DNA of 56,506 nt from a virus (IMGVR_UViG_3300019762_000009:1-56506); one strand, 5' to 3'; positions 1 to 8,100 are shown, counted from the first letter of the stretch. Numbers and translations: made by a program. Notes: generated by a model not told the origin, from the letters alone.

Positions 1-266
1 CCCATAAATGGTTCCTGCATAGCTCTATCAAACCAATAAAAGCTATAAGATTACTGGATACATGGGAGATATGGAAAGTTATTTACTAACCGTACCAACA
101 TGTATACATGGCGGGATTTTACAAGTGTGCTTTAACGGCTACAACGTATGGTGTTGTTGTTGTGCGGTGTGTTGGTCATACTAACATGCAAGTAGTCACG
201 AACGATGGTTTACCCAAACACTAGTATAATCTGCCATATAGGGAACTCTTATCAGTTACCGGATGC
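1..266. other. Non-coding left end
   Basis: No ORF with a ribosome binding site is visible. A TATAAT hexamer lies at 225-230 but has no matching -35 box at a usual distance. If the genome is circular or terminally redundant, this stretch continues the non-coding right end of the window. No function is assigned. Confidence 0.5.
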
Positions 267-531
267 CTAGCCCTGTCTGACCAAACCAGATAGGCTAGAT
301 GCAAAGTGTCCTGCTATGTTATCCCCGATACGTCAATATGAGGTGGGCAACTAAGGGCATGATATCAGTCAAACTGACGGACTCTGATAAGAGGTAGTTT
401 GGTTTCTCCTTTAAGTCGGGGAAGGGTTGTCTAACAATTTCTTCCCCGCCTTATATAAAGACAGGTGGGCACTGTAATCACTCCATACAGCATCTCACCC
501 CCAATGAGGCCCACCTGTTTTTATATAAGGC
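267..531 (+). ncRNA. Structured leader upstream of first gene
   Basis: Consecutive strong inverted repeats fill this gap. A 12-bp-class hairpin lies at 267-298 (arms CTAGCC and GGCTAG plus flanking pairs). A CGGGGAAG/CTTCCCCG hairpin lies at 417-448. A 22-bp outer stem (about 451-472 with 510-531, one G-U pair) encloses two smaller hairpins (CTGTA/TACAG and CTCA/TGAG). The right arm runs into TTTTTATA, so a terminator or attenuator is possible. The sequence AGGTGGGC occurs at 341-348 as well as in the stem, so the 3' arm GCCCACCT has two possible partners. No coding frame was seen. It could be an RNase III site, an attenuator or a small RNA. Confidence 0.45.
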
Positions 532-552
532 AACTTTAACAGGAGAATTATT

Positions 553-1056
553 ATGCCTATGACTAACGAGGAACTGAAATTGTTTATTGACAATGCAGTG
601 GAAACTACTAACAGGGTACTGTACCGCATGGCTTTTCTTGAGCAGGGTCTTATGAACAACACGATTCCTATGGGTATCGTGTATGACCTTCCTGAAGAAA
701 CCCATACGCTCATTCCTGCCATGAATACAACCCTCTTGGCTGTTATTCGTGAGTGTGACGACATCGAGACTATCCGTAGTCTTGCCAATGGGTATGAGGC
801 GTGTGTTGAACGTGCTAAATCGGTAAATCGTTTGACCACTATACGTATCGAGTTGTACCATTCCGGCGGGAGTTCTGATTACTTTGAAGACTGCCTCTTG
901 CGTGTACTGGTTAACTCTGCGTGGTTCCGTTATAATACTTGTGTTACTGAATCCGTACCGGATATGCACTTGTGGTACTCCTTCGACGATGCACATGCTG
1001 TACGTCAGTATCATGAGTCTTTGTATATTTGCCCTATGTGTGAAGCAAAACAGTAG
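553..1056 (+). CDS. Early protein, unknown function
   Basis: First rightward gene, 167 aa, preceded by AGGAG about 8 nt upstream of the ATG, right after the structured leader. The protein is soluble and acidic to neutral, with no membrane segment; the only metal-binding-like feature is a CPMC pair at the C-terminus. I do not recognise the family. Its position suggests an early, host-directed role, which is inference only. Three hairpins follow the stop codon. Confidence 0.8.
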   Translation: MPMTNEELKLFIDNAVETTNRVLYRMAFLEQGLMNNTIPMGIVYDLPEETHTLIPAMNTTLLAVIRECDDIETIRSLANGYEACVERAKSVNRLTTIRIELYHSGGSSDYFEDCLLRVLVNSAWFRYNTCVTESVPDMHLWYSFDDAHAVRQYHESLYICPMCEAKQ

Positions 1057-1062
1057 TAACTC

Positions 1063-1097
1063 CGGTCGAGTTGTTCGACCGTTTACACAAAGTAAAC
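1063..1097 (+). other. Two tandem hairpins after first gene
   Basis: A stem CGGTCGA/TCGACCG (1063-1081, 5-nt loop) is immediately followed by GTTTAC/GTAAAC (1081-1097, 5-nt loop). Together with the terminator at 1133-1165 this puts three stem-loops in about 100 nt. They may be processing or stability elements. Confidence 0.55.
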
Positions 1098-1132
1098 TTT
1101 AAAACTAAAGGTTACTTTCATATCTTCTTAGT

Positions 1133-1170
1133 AAGCCCCTGACTATTGGGTGAAGTCGGGGGCTTTCTTT
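1133..1170 (+). terminator. Intrinsic terminator
   Basis: A 12-bp stem (arms beginning AAGCCCC and ending GGGGCTT, one T-G pair) with a 9-nt loop is followed by TCTTTG. It separates the first gene from the following cluster. The U-tract is short, so termination may be partial. Confidence 0.65.
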
Positions 1171-1231
1171 GTATCTAACTGTGCGAGAGCCAGACACAGG
1201 AATATTTAGACGAATTGAAGGAGGTTTACAA

Positions 1232-1546
1232 ATGACCTTGACGACTAATCCCTTTACGTGGCGGTTCGCAAGTGAACACGCTAAGGCTTGGGTGATGAGC
1301 AACGCTATCAATTTTCCTCATGATCTTGGCGAATCCAAAGAGTTGTTCTTTCACGGCATGAAGGTCCGCTTTACTGTGATGCAGGTTCCGAATGTCGGCA
1401 ACCCTATCTTCCGCATTGAAGGTATCACTAAGCATATCGTGTACTGTGAAGACAGCTTTGTAGACCTGTCTACTATCTTCTGTCTGTTCCATTCGGCACG
1501 TTGTAAACGTATGCTTGATAGGAGAAGGCGACATGAAACCAAATAA
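1232..1546 (+). CDS. Early protein, unknown function
   Basis: 104 aa. The ATG at 1232 is chosen because AGGAGG lies 7 nt upstream; an upstream in-frame start at 1169 has no comparable site. A soluble small protein of unrecognised family. Its 3' end overlaps the next start by 14 nt, so the two are translationally coupled. Confidence 0.75.
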   Translation: MTLTTNPFTWRFASEHAKAWVMSNAINFPHDLGESKELFFHGMKVRFTVMQVPNVGNPIFRIEGITKHIVYCEDSFVDLSTIFCLFHSARCKRMLDRRRRHETK

Positions 1547-1919
1547 AAAGACTACGTACATGGACCTCGTGTACTATCTGTACGAAACTATCCGTGTGGA
1601 GATGGATTGGAGTCAGCAAGTTACCTATCAACAACAGCTTAATGGGATGGTCAACCAGCCTAATACTATTGCCCTCCCTATACTGTTAGTGGTCAAGCTT
1701 GTAGACTACCCTGAATATGATGTTGAGTCCTTCTATAACGACGTTAGAGAATGCTCGTTGGACCTGTACACCCTCCGTAAATGGTGCGAGTTGACTAGTT
1801 CAAAGAATACCCCCATCGAACTGCATAATATATGCAGAGTTAAGCAAGGTATAGCTATCTTTCTTCTGTGCGGTCTGGCAGGAACAGTAACAAACTTTCT
1901 CATTAAACACCTTCTTTGA
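1533..1919 (+). CDS. Tail-anchored membrane protein, unknown
   Basis: 128 aa; start at 1533 supported by AGGAG upstream inside the preceding gene. The last ~22 residues form a single hydrophobic segment (GIAIFLLCGLAGTVTNFLI) ending with a short polar tail, so the protein is probably C-terminally anchored with its body in the cytoplasm. The body is helical and has no recognised motif. Possible role at the host membrane early in infection (inference). Confidence 0.7.
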   Translation: MKPNKKTTYMDLVYYLYETIRVEMDWSQQVTYQQQLNGMVNQPNTIALPILLVVKLVDYPEYDVESFYNDVRECSLDLYTLRKWCELTSSKNTPIELHNICRVKQGIAIFLLCGLAGTVTNFLIKHLL

Positions 1920-1993
1920 TCCGTTGTAGGTACAACATGGGACCAACCGCCTATGTTGTACCGCTCAACCGATTAACTCTAAGGAGAAACCTT

Positions 1994-2587
1994 ATGGCTA
2001 GTAAAAGAAAAAGTCGGGTGACTAAGGCTCTTATCGATCACTTCTGTAAAAACTACACACTTCGTGTAGCTAGGCATCTGGCAACGAGACACCGCAACCC
2101 GCATCGTTTGTTGCTTGAGTTGGACCCTCAGTGGTATCTATTCTATGGCGTTGCCGTGCGTACCGTAAACCCCTATGGGTTTTTCACTTACTCATACACT
2201 AAGGACAACGGAACAGACTGTTATGAGTGTGCTGTTTGCGGAAGGAACGTCCCCAAACATATGCGTGAGAAGCATATCACAGGCTCTTGCTCTGGTTTGA
2301 AAGGTTTGTGGGCTAACTGCGACACCTTTGAACTGTTCGTTGATCTTGTACGGGGTAGTTACGGCCTTGCTATTGACACAGATCATGTGAAATACGAGTT
2401 AGAAAAAGCTAAAGTAAGAGCCTATTATAACAATAAAAGGCCAAAAGATTTCAGAACAAAGCTCGACAGGTATGCTGATAATATTGGTCGGGCTATCGTT
2501 TATGGTTGGTACTCTGCTGTACAGTCGGGGTACGTGGATGAACACTATGAAGTGGGCCACATTCCGTGGCTGACTAATACAAGGTAA
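1994..2587 (+). CDS. Zinc-finger early protein
   Basis: 197 aa. The ATG at 1994 follows AAGGAG by 7 nt; the longer reading frame from 1916 lacks such a site. Residues 79-94 read C-x2-C-x6-H-x4-H, a C2H2-type zinc finger, flanked by basic segments (N-terminal SKRKSR, C-terminal KAKVRAYYNNKRPKDFR). This suggests nucleic-acid binding. Family not recognised. Confidence 0.75.
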   Translation: MASKRKSRVTKALIDHFCKNYTLRVARHLATRHRNPHRLLLELDPQWYLFYGVAVRTVNPYGFFTYSYTKDNGTDCYECAVCGRNVPKHMREKHITGSCSGLKGLWANCDTFELFVDLVRGSYGLAIDTDHVKYELEKAKVRAYYNNKRPKDFRTKLDRYADNIGRAIVYGWYSAVQSGYVDEHYEVGHIPWLTNTR

Positions 2588-2598
2588 GGAGTAACGTC

Positions 2599-3033
2599 AT
2601 GGCTGCAAGACCTGCAACATCTACTGAGTTGCTCGCATACCACAGACAGTGCAACGGTACTGTTCACGGGTTCGTGAATGGTGTTGTAGTCGTGGTACTC
2701 GACAACGAAACTGGCAAAGTTATTAAAGAGACTGCACTTGCCTCCACTGCTATCGACAATGGTAGTACTGAGGGTGCAGCAGTTCGTAGGGTAAAGGGTC
2801 GCATCTTCTTGTATGTCCCTGAATCCGCAGTAGATAAACTGTGTAAAGTGGACAAAGAGTTTCTTGCAAAGCAGGTGGATGCTTCTAAGAGACTTATCGA
2901 TAAGTGTTTGGGCAAGGAAGACGAAAGCCCTCGCTTGTCCGGCGCACCTCGCAATCGTATGGACCTTCTCCGCACTGCAAAACAGAAGCAGAAGGCCGGT
3001 ATTTGCAGGGGCAACGTATCTTTTAAACTCTAA
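2599..3033 (+). CDS. Early protein with LSGAP motif
   Basis: 144 aa, start supported by AAGGAG 7 nt upstream. N-terminal half is beta-rich (VNGVVVVVLDNETGKVI), C-terminal half helical and basic. Near the C-terminus it carries SPRLSGAPRNR; the 440-aa protein at 3527 ends with a very similar KLSGAPKKN, suggesting a shared interaction or localisation peptide. Function unknown. Confidence 0.75.
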   Translation: MAARPATSTELLAYHRQCNGTVHGFVNGVVVVVLDNETGKVIKETALASTAIDNGSTEGAAVRRVKGRIFLYVPESAVDKLCKVDKEFLAKQVDASKRLIDKCLGKEDESPRLSGAPRNRMDLLRTAKQKQKAGICRGNVSFKL

Positions 3034-3047
3034 CATGGAGAAATGTT

Positions 3048-3467
3048 ATGGCAACGGCAATCGTAATGATCAACCATACCGAAAAGGAACTGGTTGATCT
3101 CCCGAATCTTAGTGCAGAGGCGTATGCAAAGATCATTAAAGATCGTGAAGCAGGTAAGTGTAATGCATTCTATTACGCAATGCAGAACATGATCGCTGAC
3201 GGCGACCTGTCTCCCGCCTTTCTTATCAAGCAGGAAGAAGCCCCATTCAACATGGATTGGGATAAACTTGCGGCTGATCCCTCTCAGTTGTATATCTGTG
3301 AGAACAGATACTACAAAAAGTTCGAAGGCAACATGAACTTTATGGCTGTGATTCTCCCACCTGAGAAGGACGGGGATGATTACACCTATGGCTTTGCAAT
3401 CCTCATGCCGGATGATCACAAATCTGTGAAAGATATTCTGGAATCCGGTATCGAATACGTCGGCTAG
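3048..3467 (+). CDS. Early protein, unknown function
   Basis: 139 aa, GGAG seven nt upstream of the ATG, 14 nt after the previous gene, so likely the same operon. Soluble, mixed alpha/beta composition, acidic. No motif recognised. Confidence 0.75.
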   Translation: MATAIVMINHTEKELVDLPNLSAEAYAKIIKDREAGKCNAFYYAMQNMIADGDLSPAFLIKQEEAPFNMDWDKLAADPSQLYICENRYYKKFEGNMNFMAVILPPEKDGDDYTYGFAILMPDDHKSVKDILESGIEYVG

Positions 3468-3526
3468 ACCTGTCTATCAACGTCTAATCTAAACAAACAC
3501 ACTCAAATTCTTAAGGAGAATTAACA

Positions 3527-4849
3527 ATGGCAAAATACATCAACGCAGCAATGGCTATGACTAAAGCAAACATCACCTCTGCAAAAGCAGCAGCAGTTGT
3601 GAAGACTGTGGAACAGGGTGATGCACTGCTCAGCCTGTGGGTGCAGGAAAATATCCCTGCTGAATACGAACGCTTCGTGAACTCTGCACAGTTCCGACTG
3701 TCTGTAGCTGAAACTCTGCTTGTTATTGCACAGACCGCTGGCCTGAAACAGGGCAATAAACTGGTAGACATTCTGGAAACTTACATCACTGTACAGTTCG
3801 CAGAAATCGGAACCTCTGCTGTCGATACGCTCTTCCCTAAACTGGAAGAGATGAAGGACGCTGCCCTCATCAAGTTCAATGACATGTTTGACATGGACCT
3901 CCCTTCCTACCTGCTGTCCGATGCAGCACAGAAAGAACAGGCCATGAAAAAGCCTATTGTCAACGACCAGAAAGGTAAGAAGTCTGACAAAAAGAAAGAC
4001 AACAAGCCTGTGCTGTCCGGTGTTAAAGCAGCAGAGGATGCTGTTAAGGCCGCAAAGGATGCAGCTCCTGCCGAACAGGAACCCCTCAACACCTCCGGTA
4101 CTCTCCGTGAAGGCTTCGAAAAGCAGGGCTTCGTGTTCGATGACGAACACCTGTCTCCTCAGAAAGCGCAGGGTGGCAAACTGAAACGTATCCCTGAGCA
4201 GGACCTGAAATGCACTCATTGCGGTGACACCCCTGAACGTAAGGACAAACAGCAGCCTAAAGCTTGCAACCAGCTTAAGAAAAAACGTACCATCGTGGAC
4301 GAAAAGTCCAAGCTTCTGCACCCTGAACTCGGTGTGCCTATGATGGCATTCAACGGCTACGGTCTTTGTGATACATGCTACAAGCAGTTGCTGTCCATCG
4401 TTGCGGATGCGGACCAGTGGTCCAAGAAAACCAAAAGCCTCCTGAAGAAATTCCCTGAAGGCTATGGTAAAGAACAGGAAGATGCTCTGAAACAGGTCGG
4501 TAAAGACCTCAAGGAATTGCGTGGCAGCGTTAAAAATATGAAGGGTGCTGCTAAGAACGTGATCGAAAGCCAGATCGCTACACTGGCAGACGACCAGAAA
4601 CGTATTAAAGAGGCTCTTACAGAGTTCAACGAAGAGTTCGAAAAGCTTAATGTTGATCATCCTGTATACGCTTCCGATGCTGAATGGGAAGAAGCTCAGA
4701 ACAAACTCTTGGCAATGATCCTCGAAGAGGACGTTACTGAAGTTGAACAGGAAGCTCCTGCTGAAACACCGGAAGAGGAAGATAAACAGCCTCAGCGTGA
4801 GGAAGTCAAACTGTCCGGCGCACCTAAGAAGAACGTCTTCCGCCGCTAG
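3527..4849 (+). CDS. Large Lys-rich zinc-binding early protein
   Basis: 440 aa, AAGGAG upstream. Three parts are visible: an Ala-rich helical N-terminal third; a charged Lys/Ala linker (about 145-190); and a zinc-binding core with C229-x2-C232 and C281-x2-C284 (C247 between them), followed by a long coiled-coil and acidic tail ending KLSGAPKKNVFRR. The C-terminal LSGAP peptide recurs in the protein encoded at 2599. Regular codon use and a strong start suggest high expression. Function unknown; a structural or DNA/RNA-binding role is possible. Confidence 0.75.
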   Translation: MAKYINAAMAMTKANITSAKAAAVVKTVEQGDALLSLWVQENIPAEYERFVNSAQFRLSVAETLLVIAQTAGLKQGNKLVDILETYITVQFAEIGTSAVDTLFPKLEEMKDAALIKFNDMFDMDLPSYLLSDAAQKEQAMKKPIVNDQKGKKSDKKKDNKPVLSGVKAAEDAVKAAKDAAPAEQEPLNTSGTLREGFEKQGFVFDDEHLSPQKAQGGKLKRIPEQDLKCTHCGDTPERKDKQQPKACNQLKKKRTIVDEKSKLLHPELGVPMMAFNGYGLCDTCYKQLLSIVADADQWSKKTKSLLKKFPEGYGKEQEDALKQVGKDLKELRGSVKNMKGAAKNVIESQIATLADDQKRIKEALTEFNEEFEKLNVDHPVYASDAEWEEAQNKLLAMILEEDVTEVEQEAPAETPEEEDKQPQREEVKLSGAPKKNVFRR

Positions 4850-4879
4850 TCTTAGTACAGATAACCTAACCTATTAACG

Positions 4880-4913
4880 AGGGTCGTCATAAACATGGCG
4901 ACCCTTTTCTTTT
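4880..4913 (+). terminator. Intrinsic terminator
   Basis: An 11-bp stem (AGGGTCG.. / ..CGACCCT) with an AAAC loop is followed by TTTTCTTTT. It lies between two highly spaced early genes, and the U-tract merges into the AAGGAG of the next gene. Confidence 0.75.
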
Positions 4914-4926
4914 AAGGAGAATCAAC

Positions 4927-5571
4927 ATGGCAAAAGCTTTGAATGAAGAAACCAAGTTCGACGTGGAAGTTGAAAACATCGAAGGTGAAACTGAACAGAG
5001 TATGAAAGATAAAGCTCTGGCTGCTCTCGGTGATTACCTCACTGACGAACAGATGGAACAGGTGCAGGCTATCACAAATAGTACTGTTGTTCAGGTCAAC
5101 ACTTCTGCAATTGCAAAGGCTTCTAAGCAGGTAACTGCTGACAAGATGCTCCGCAATATGAAGACAGTGATGTCTCTGCTTGCTGCTCGTGGCTCTTACA
5201 CAGCACCTCTCGCCCCGTTCCTCGCAGAAAGTAACATGCTCCCTATCGCTGTCTTCTCCGGTGCAGCAGCCTACTACGGTGCTGACGGTGGTGAGGTTCC
5301 AACATGGGTAAATGAAATGCTCGAAGCTGGGTATCGGGGCGCAGTAAATGATCCGATTACCTACATGTTCTGCAAACCCGTGGAGTTTCTCGAAACTTCC
5401 TTCGGTGGGAAGAAAGGTCTGGCTAAATTGTCCGAACTCTTCTCCGATAAGGAGCTGACTCAGGAAGAAGTAGAAGAGAAACTCAAAGAGATTCTCCCTA
5501 CAGCAGAGAACTTTACCTTTGACGAGGGAGAAGTTCATGTAGACGGGGATGAAAAGCCTACTGTTATGTAG
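4927..5571 (+). CDS. Early protein, unknown function
   Basis: 214 aa with an AAGGAG site. The N-terminus and C-terminus are acidic; the middle (about 80-130) is moderately hydrophobic and Ala/Gly rich, but has no clear membrane helix. Isolated between a terminator upstream and a structured, apparently non-coding gap downstream, so possibly its own transcript. Family unknown. Confidence 0.75.
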   Translation: MAKALNEETKFDVEVENIEGETEQSMKDKALAALGDYLTDEQMEQVQAITNSTVVQVNTSAIAKASKQVTADKMLRNMKTVMSLLAARGSYTAPLAPFLAESNMLPIAVFSGAAAYYGADGGEVPTWVNEMLEAGYRGAVNDPITYMFCKPVEFLETSFGGKKGLAKLSELFSDKELTQEEVEEKLKEILPTAENFTFDEGEVHVDGDEKPTVM

Positions 5572-5584
5572 CTAGAAGCTCCTA

Positions 5585-5667
5585 GAGGGGTGGGAACTTC
5601 GGTTCCCCCTCTCGATGGAACGTCTAGGCCAGTGGCTGACGTACCTAGAACCACGGCTCAACTGAGC
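5585..5667 (+). ncRNA. Structured intergenic RNA with cUUCGg hairpin
   Basis: A 12-bp stem with one bulged T (5585-5613) is capped by the ultra-stable C(UUCG)G tetraloop. It is followed by CTAGG/CCTAG (5624-5648, with a small GCC/GGC hairpin inside) and by GCTCA/TGAGC (5656-5667). Smaller hairpins continue downstream (GTGTA/TACAC about 5723-5737; CCTTG/CAAGG about 5754-5768). No U-tract follows, so this is not a simple terminator. Confidence 0.45.
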
Positions 5668-5718
5668 GAACTACTAATAACTTCTGAATAAAAGCCCTTG
5701 AGCGTAGGGATTGAGAAC

Positions 5719-6072
5719 ATGCTGTGTATTTACTACACACGACTAGACCTGCCCCTTGTTTATCAAGGAAGCCCGCTAGTGATGTCAACTTGGGACATGC
5801 CCGTCAGATACGCCAAGGCGAAAGGCCCGACCAAAGGAACGGTAACATTCAGAATAGTTGGTAACTTCAATTGGTTGCACAATGCTACTTTATTGTTTAT
5901 CTCAGGTAGCACGGTCGGTTGGTTTCTAATGAGGGTGGTTGCAGTGCATAAGTTGTTGTTAGTCTTCTTACTGTTTGTCTATCATTTCTTGCGAGGACGT
6001 GCTTGCTATAATGAAATGTCTCAACCACTCCTGTTAAAAACTAACCGATTAAAAGGAGGAAGTTATGGTTAG
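5719..6072 (+). CDS. Doubtful ORF with hydrophobic segment
   Basis: An open frame of 117 codons from an ATG at 5719 (or from a TTG at 5698) with no convincing ribosome binding site. Residues about 60-95 are strongly hydrophobic. The DNA also forms RNA-like hairpins and holds a promoter-like TGCTATAAT near its 3' end, and the frame overlaps the next gene. I consider it more likely non-coding, but a small membrane protein cannot be excluded. Confidence 0.2.
   Translation: MLCIYYTRLDLPLVYQGSPLVMSTWDMPVRYAKAKGPTKGTVTFRIVGNFNWLHNATLLFISGSTVGWFLMRVVAVHKLLLVFLLFVYHFLRGRACYNEMSQPLLLKTNRLKGGSYG
6004..6012 (+). promoter_or_regulatory. Extended -10 promoter candidate
   Basis: TTGCTATAAT matches an extended -10 (TGN-TATAAT), 53 nt before the gene at 6065. 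The expected -35 position has no consensus hexamer, which is typical of extended -10 promoters. Confidence 0.4.
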
Positions 6073-6568
6073 TCAAATCGAACATGTGGTCGGGCTTCTC
6101 CGTGACCACGCTTCAGTATTAAACGCCGCCTGTAGAATTGTCAGGCCACAGTGTCCAAGGGTTATCAAGTCTATGTACGCCCCCGTTAAGGAGGCGCATA
6201 ATAGACTGTCGAGTCCTACGAAAACATACAGAAAGAACGCCAGCGTGCAGTACAAACTGGTGAGCTTACCTGTTTACTACACAACAAACATGGATGTTCT
6301 CGAATGCATGGGGAAACTGGTAGCGTTTGTTAAGCATGAGCAAAGCAAACAGGGACGAAGACACTCACTCGTATGTGGACGAAGACCTGTACAGGTTCCT
6401 ACTGCTTTCATGACGAGCCTTGCAAGTATTATCACTGTGAGTTCTTCCTTGTCTAACAGTAAGAATCATAAAGAAATCCTGCTTGCCTACGCAGATCATC
6501 CGAGCTTACAGGCGAAGATGCACATGACTCTTGTGCGAATGTCTGCAATTAGAACACTCACCTTTTAG
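6065..6568 (+). CDS. Early protein, unknown function
   Basis: 167 aa, AGGAGG 5 nt upstream. Basic, mostly helical, with no membrane segment and no recognised motif. The stop is 9 nt before the next ATG, indicating an operon with 6578. Confidence 0.75.
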   Translation: MVSQIEHVVGLLRDHASVLNAACRIVRPQCPRVIKSMYAPVKEAHNRLSSPTKTYRKNASVQYKLVSLPVYYTTNMDVLECMGKLVAFVKHEQSKQGRRHSLVCGRRPVQVPTAFMTSLASIITVSSSLSNSKNHKEILLAYADHPSLQAKMHMTLVRMSAIRTLTF

Positions 6569-6577
6569 GAGAACAAC

Positions 6578-7066
6578 ATGGGTACTAAAATTCTGGACCG
6601 TCGAATCAATATGCTCAAGCGATATGTTGATTCGTTGATTGATCTTGGCGAATCTCTGGACATGACTATGATCCACCATGATATCAATAAGGCAGGGGAG
6701 TTAGATTTTCTTAGTGGCGTTCTGTTCAACTGGCAGATGCAGAAAGTTAGAGTTAAAAAGGATACATTCTTTCTCGCTCTCACATGCCTTCCGCACCCCG
6801 TCAAGGTATTATCATTGACCAGTACTATTAGTGCTGAGTTCAAGGCAGGTAATATGTACTCCTTGACTATCAGTGAACTGGACAACGTATGGTCTGCAAG
6901 GAATGACCTTCACACCTTCGCTAAATCTTTGGTAGAAATCGAGCATGATCTTGTTGCCCTTGCAGAAGAACGTCGGCAGCGTGGCAACGAAACCTCAATG
7001 ATTCTAGCAGGTTACACAGCCTCCCTTATACAGGATAAGGAGGCTAGTGATAGAGATAACAGCTAG
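6578..7066 (+). CDS. Early helical protein, unknown function
   Basis: 162 aa with AGGAG upstream. Predominantly helical, with a charged C-terminal helix that could be coiled-coil (EIEHDLVALAEERRQRG). No family recognised. Followed by two small membrane proteins. Confidence 0.75.
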   Translation: MGTKILDRRINMLKRYVDSLIDLGESLDMTMIHHDINKAGELDFLSGVLFNWQMQKVRVKKDTFFLALTCLPHPVKVLSLTSTISAEFKAGNMYSLTISELDNVWSARNDLHTFAKSLVEIEHDLVALAEERRQRGNETSMILAGYTASLIQDKEASDRDNS

Positions 7067-7092
7067 TAGTTAGCTAAACGATGGAGGTTGCT

Positions 7093-7284
7093 ATGTTGAA
7101 AGCAATCAGTGGCGTATGTATGGGTGCAACAGTTATCTGCTTGTCTGGTTTGCTTGCAGTAGGTGGTGTCGTACTCGTCAAAGACAGTAAAGAAGACTAC
7201 ACTAAACGAAAGGCAGCGAAAGCCCTTGCAGTAGCAGATGCAGGGGAAGGAGGTGGGCCAGATGCCGAAAAGTCTGAAGCCTAA
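7093..7284 (+). CDS. Small membrane protein
   Basis: 63 aa. The ATG at 7093 is chosen because GGAGG precedes it by 5 nt; an ATG at 7081 is upstream of that site. One hydrophobic segment (residues about 8-30, rich in Gly, Val, Leu) followed by a basic stretch and an acidic tail, giving one transmembrane helix. Overlaps the next gene by 23 nt. No lipobox, so there is no evidence for a spanin. Confidence 0.65.
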   Translation: MLKAISGVCMGATVICLSGLLAVGGVVLVKDSKEDYTKRKAAKALAVADAGEGGGPDAEKSEA

Positions 7285-7426
7285 CCGCAAGCCTCGTAAG
7301 GCAATAATTGTTGCTGACTGTATCGGCGTAGTCATGATGGGGATCGTAGCAGTCGGAAGCGTCTGCTGTGGTATCCTCGATGCCCGTGCTGCCGTCGAAG
7401 GAATTAAAGCCAGACGCAACGGTTAG
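7262..7426 (+). CDS. Small membrane protein
   Basis: 54 aa. Start at 7262 preceded by AGGAGG inside the upstream gene. Basic N-terminus (PKSLKPNRKPRK) then one membrane segment (AIIVADCIGVVMMGIVAVGS) and a basic tail. It forms an overlapping pair with the 63-aa membrane protein; the two may work together. Function unknown. Confidence 0.65.
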   Translation: MPKSLKPNRKPRKAIIVADCIGVVMMGIVAVGSVCCGILDARAAVEGIKARRNG

Positions 7427-7453
7427 CCAATCAACTATGGAACTTCTCAATGT

Positions 7454-7484
7454 AAGGGGGTCTGATTGTCAGACTCCCTTTTCT
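7454..7484 (+). terminator. Intrinsic terminator
   Basis: A 12-bp stem (one G-T pair) with a 3-nt TTG loop is followed by TTTTCT. It ends the cluster with the two small membrane proteins. Confidence 0.75.
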
Positions 7485-7540
7485 ATTACAGACAAGAGAA
7501 TTAAATGACTTTGTATGATCGCATACAGGAGGAACTTACT

Positions 7541-8056
7541 ATGGCAAAGAACAAAGACAACAACCAGAACAATCAGCAGCAGCAGGGTAAACAGAAGAAC
7601 AAAGGCGGCAACCAGCAGCAGGAAGGCTTGAGCCTGAACGTCGGTGGGCTGTCCCCTGATAAGGCTTCTGCAAAGAAAGCTGGTGGCTTCGCAATCATCC
7701 TCGGCTGTGTAGCAGCAGGCTGTGCGGTTGCCGCAACAATCTTTGGTGCGCTTGAAGGCAAAGCCAAAAAGAAACAGGGTGAACTCAAAAAGCCCGTTAC
7801 TACTGACGCTGAGTTCAAACGTAAGCAACATAACCCTGACGCAGTACGTACCTCTGACAACACTGGTACAGTAAAAGTCACAAATGATTTCGTTGAAGGT
7901 AAAGGTGAAGGTCGTGATCCTAAAGAGCCTGAAAGCAGCAATACCAAAGCTGATGACAAATCTGGACAGGACGATGCAGCAGAAAATGCGGGAAGCAAAT
8001 CCGATGACGACAACAAAGAAAGCGGTGCGGACAAGCTCCACCCGCAGACCAAGTAA
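7541..8056 (+). CDS. Single-pass membrane protein with Q/N-rich end
   Basis: 171 aa. ATG at 7541 follows AGGAGG by 8 nt. The N-terminal ~35 residues are almost only Asn, Gln, Lys and Gly; a membrane helix follows (GGFAIILGCVAAGCAVAATI), then a long charged, Ser/Asp/Lys-rich tail that looks disordered. A low-complexity membrane-anchored protein, third in a row with a membrane segment. Function unknown; action on the host inner membrane is inference. Confidence 0.7.
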   Translation: MAKNKDNNQNNQQQQGKQKNKGGNQQQEGLSLNVGGLSPDKASAKKAGGFAIILGCVAAGCAVAATIFGALEGKAKKKQGELKKPVTTDAEFKRKQHNPDAVRTSDNTGTVKVTNDFVEGKGEGRDPKEPESSNTKADDKSGQDDAAENAGSKSDDDNKESGADKLHPQTK

Positions 8057-8076
8057 TCGTTAATCGTTAACAGATA

Positions 8077-8100
8077 GAAGGTCGGAATAATCCGGCCTTC
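8077..8100 (+). other. Hairpin between genes
   Basis: A 10-bp stem GAAGGTCGGA/TCCGGCCTTC with an ATAA loop and no U-tract. A possible processing or stability element before the 442-aa gene. Confidence 0.55.

Noticed and set aside
3521-4660. 379-codon open frame on the minus strand
   Set aside because: Exactly opposite the 440-aa gene; no ribosome site and unlikely composition. A shadow produced by biased codon use.
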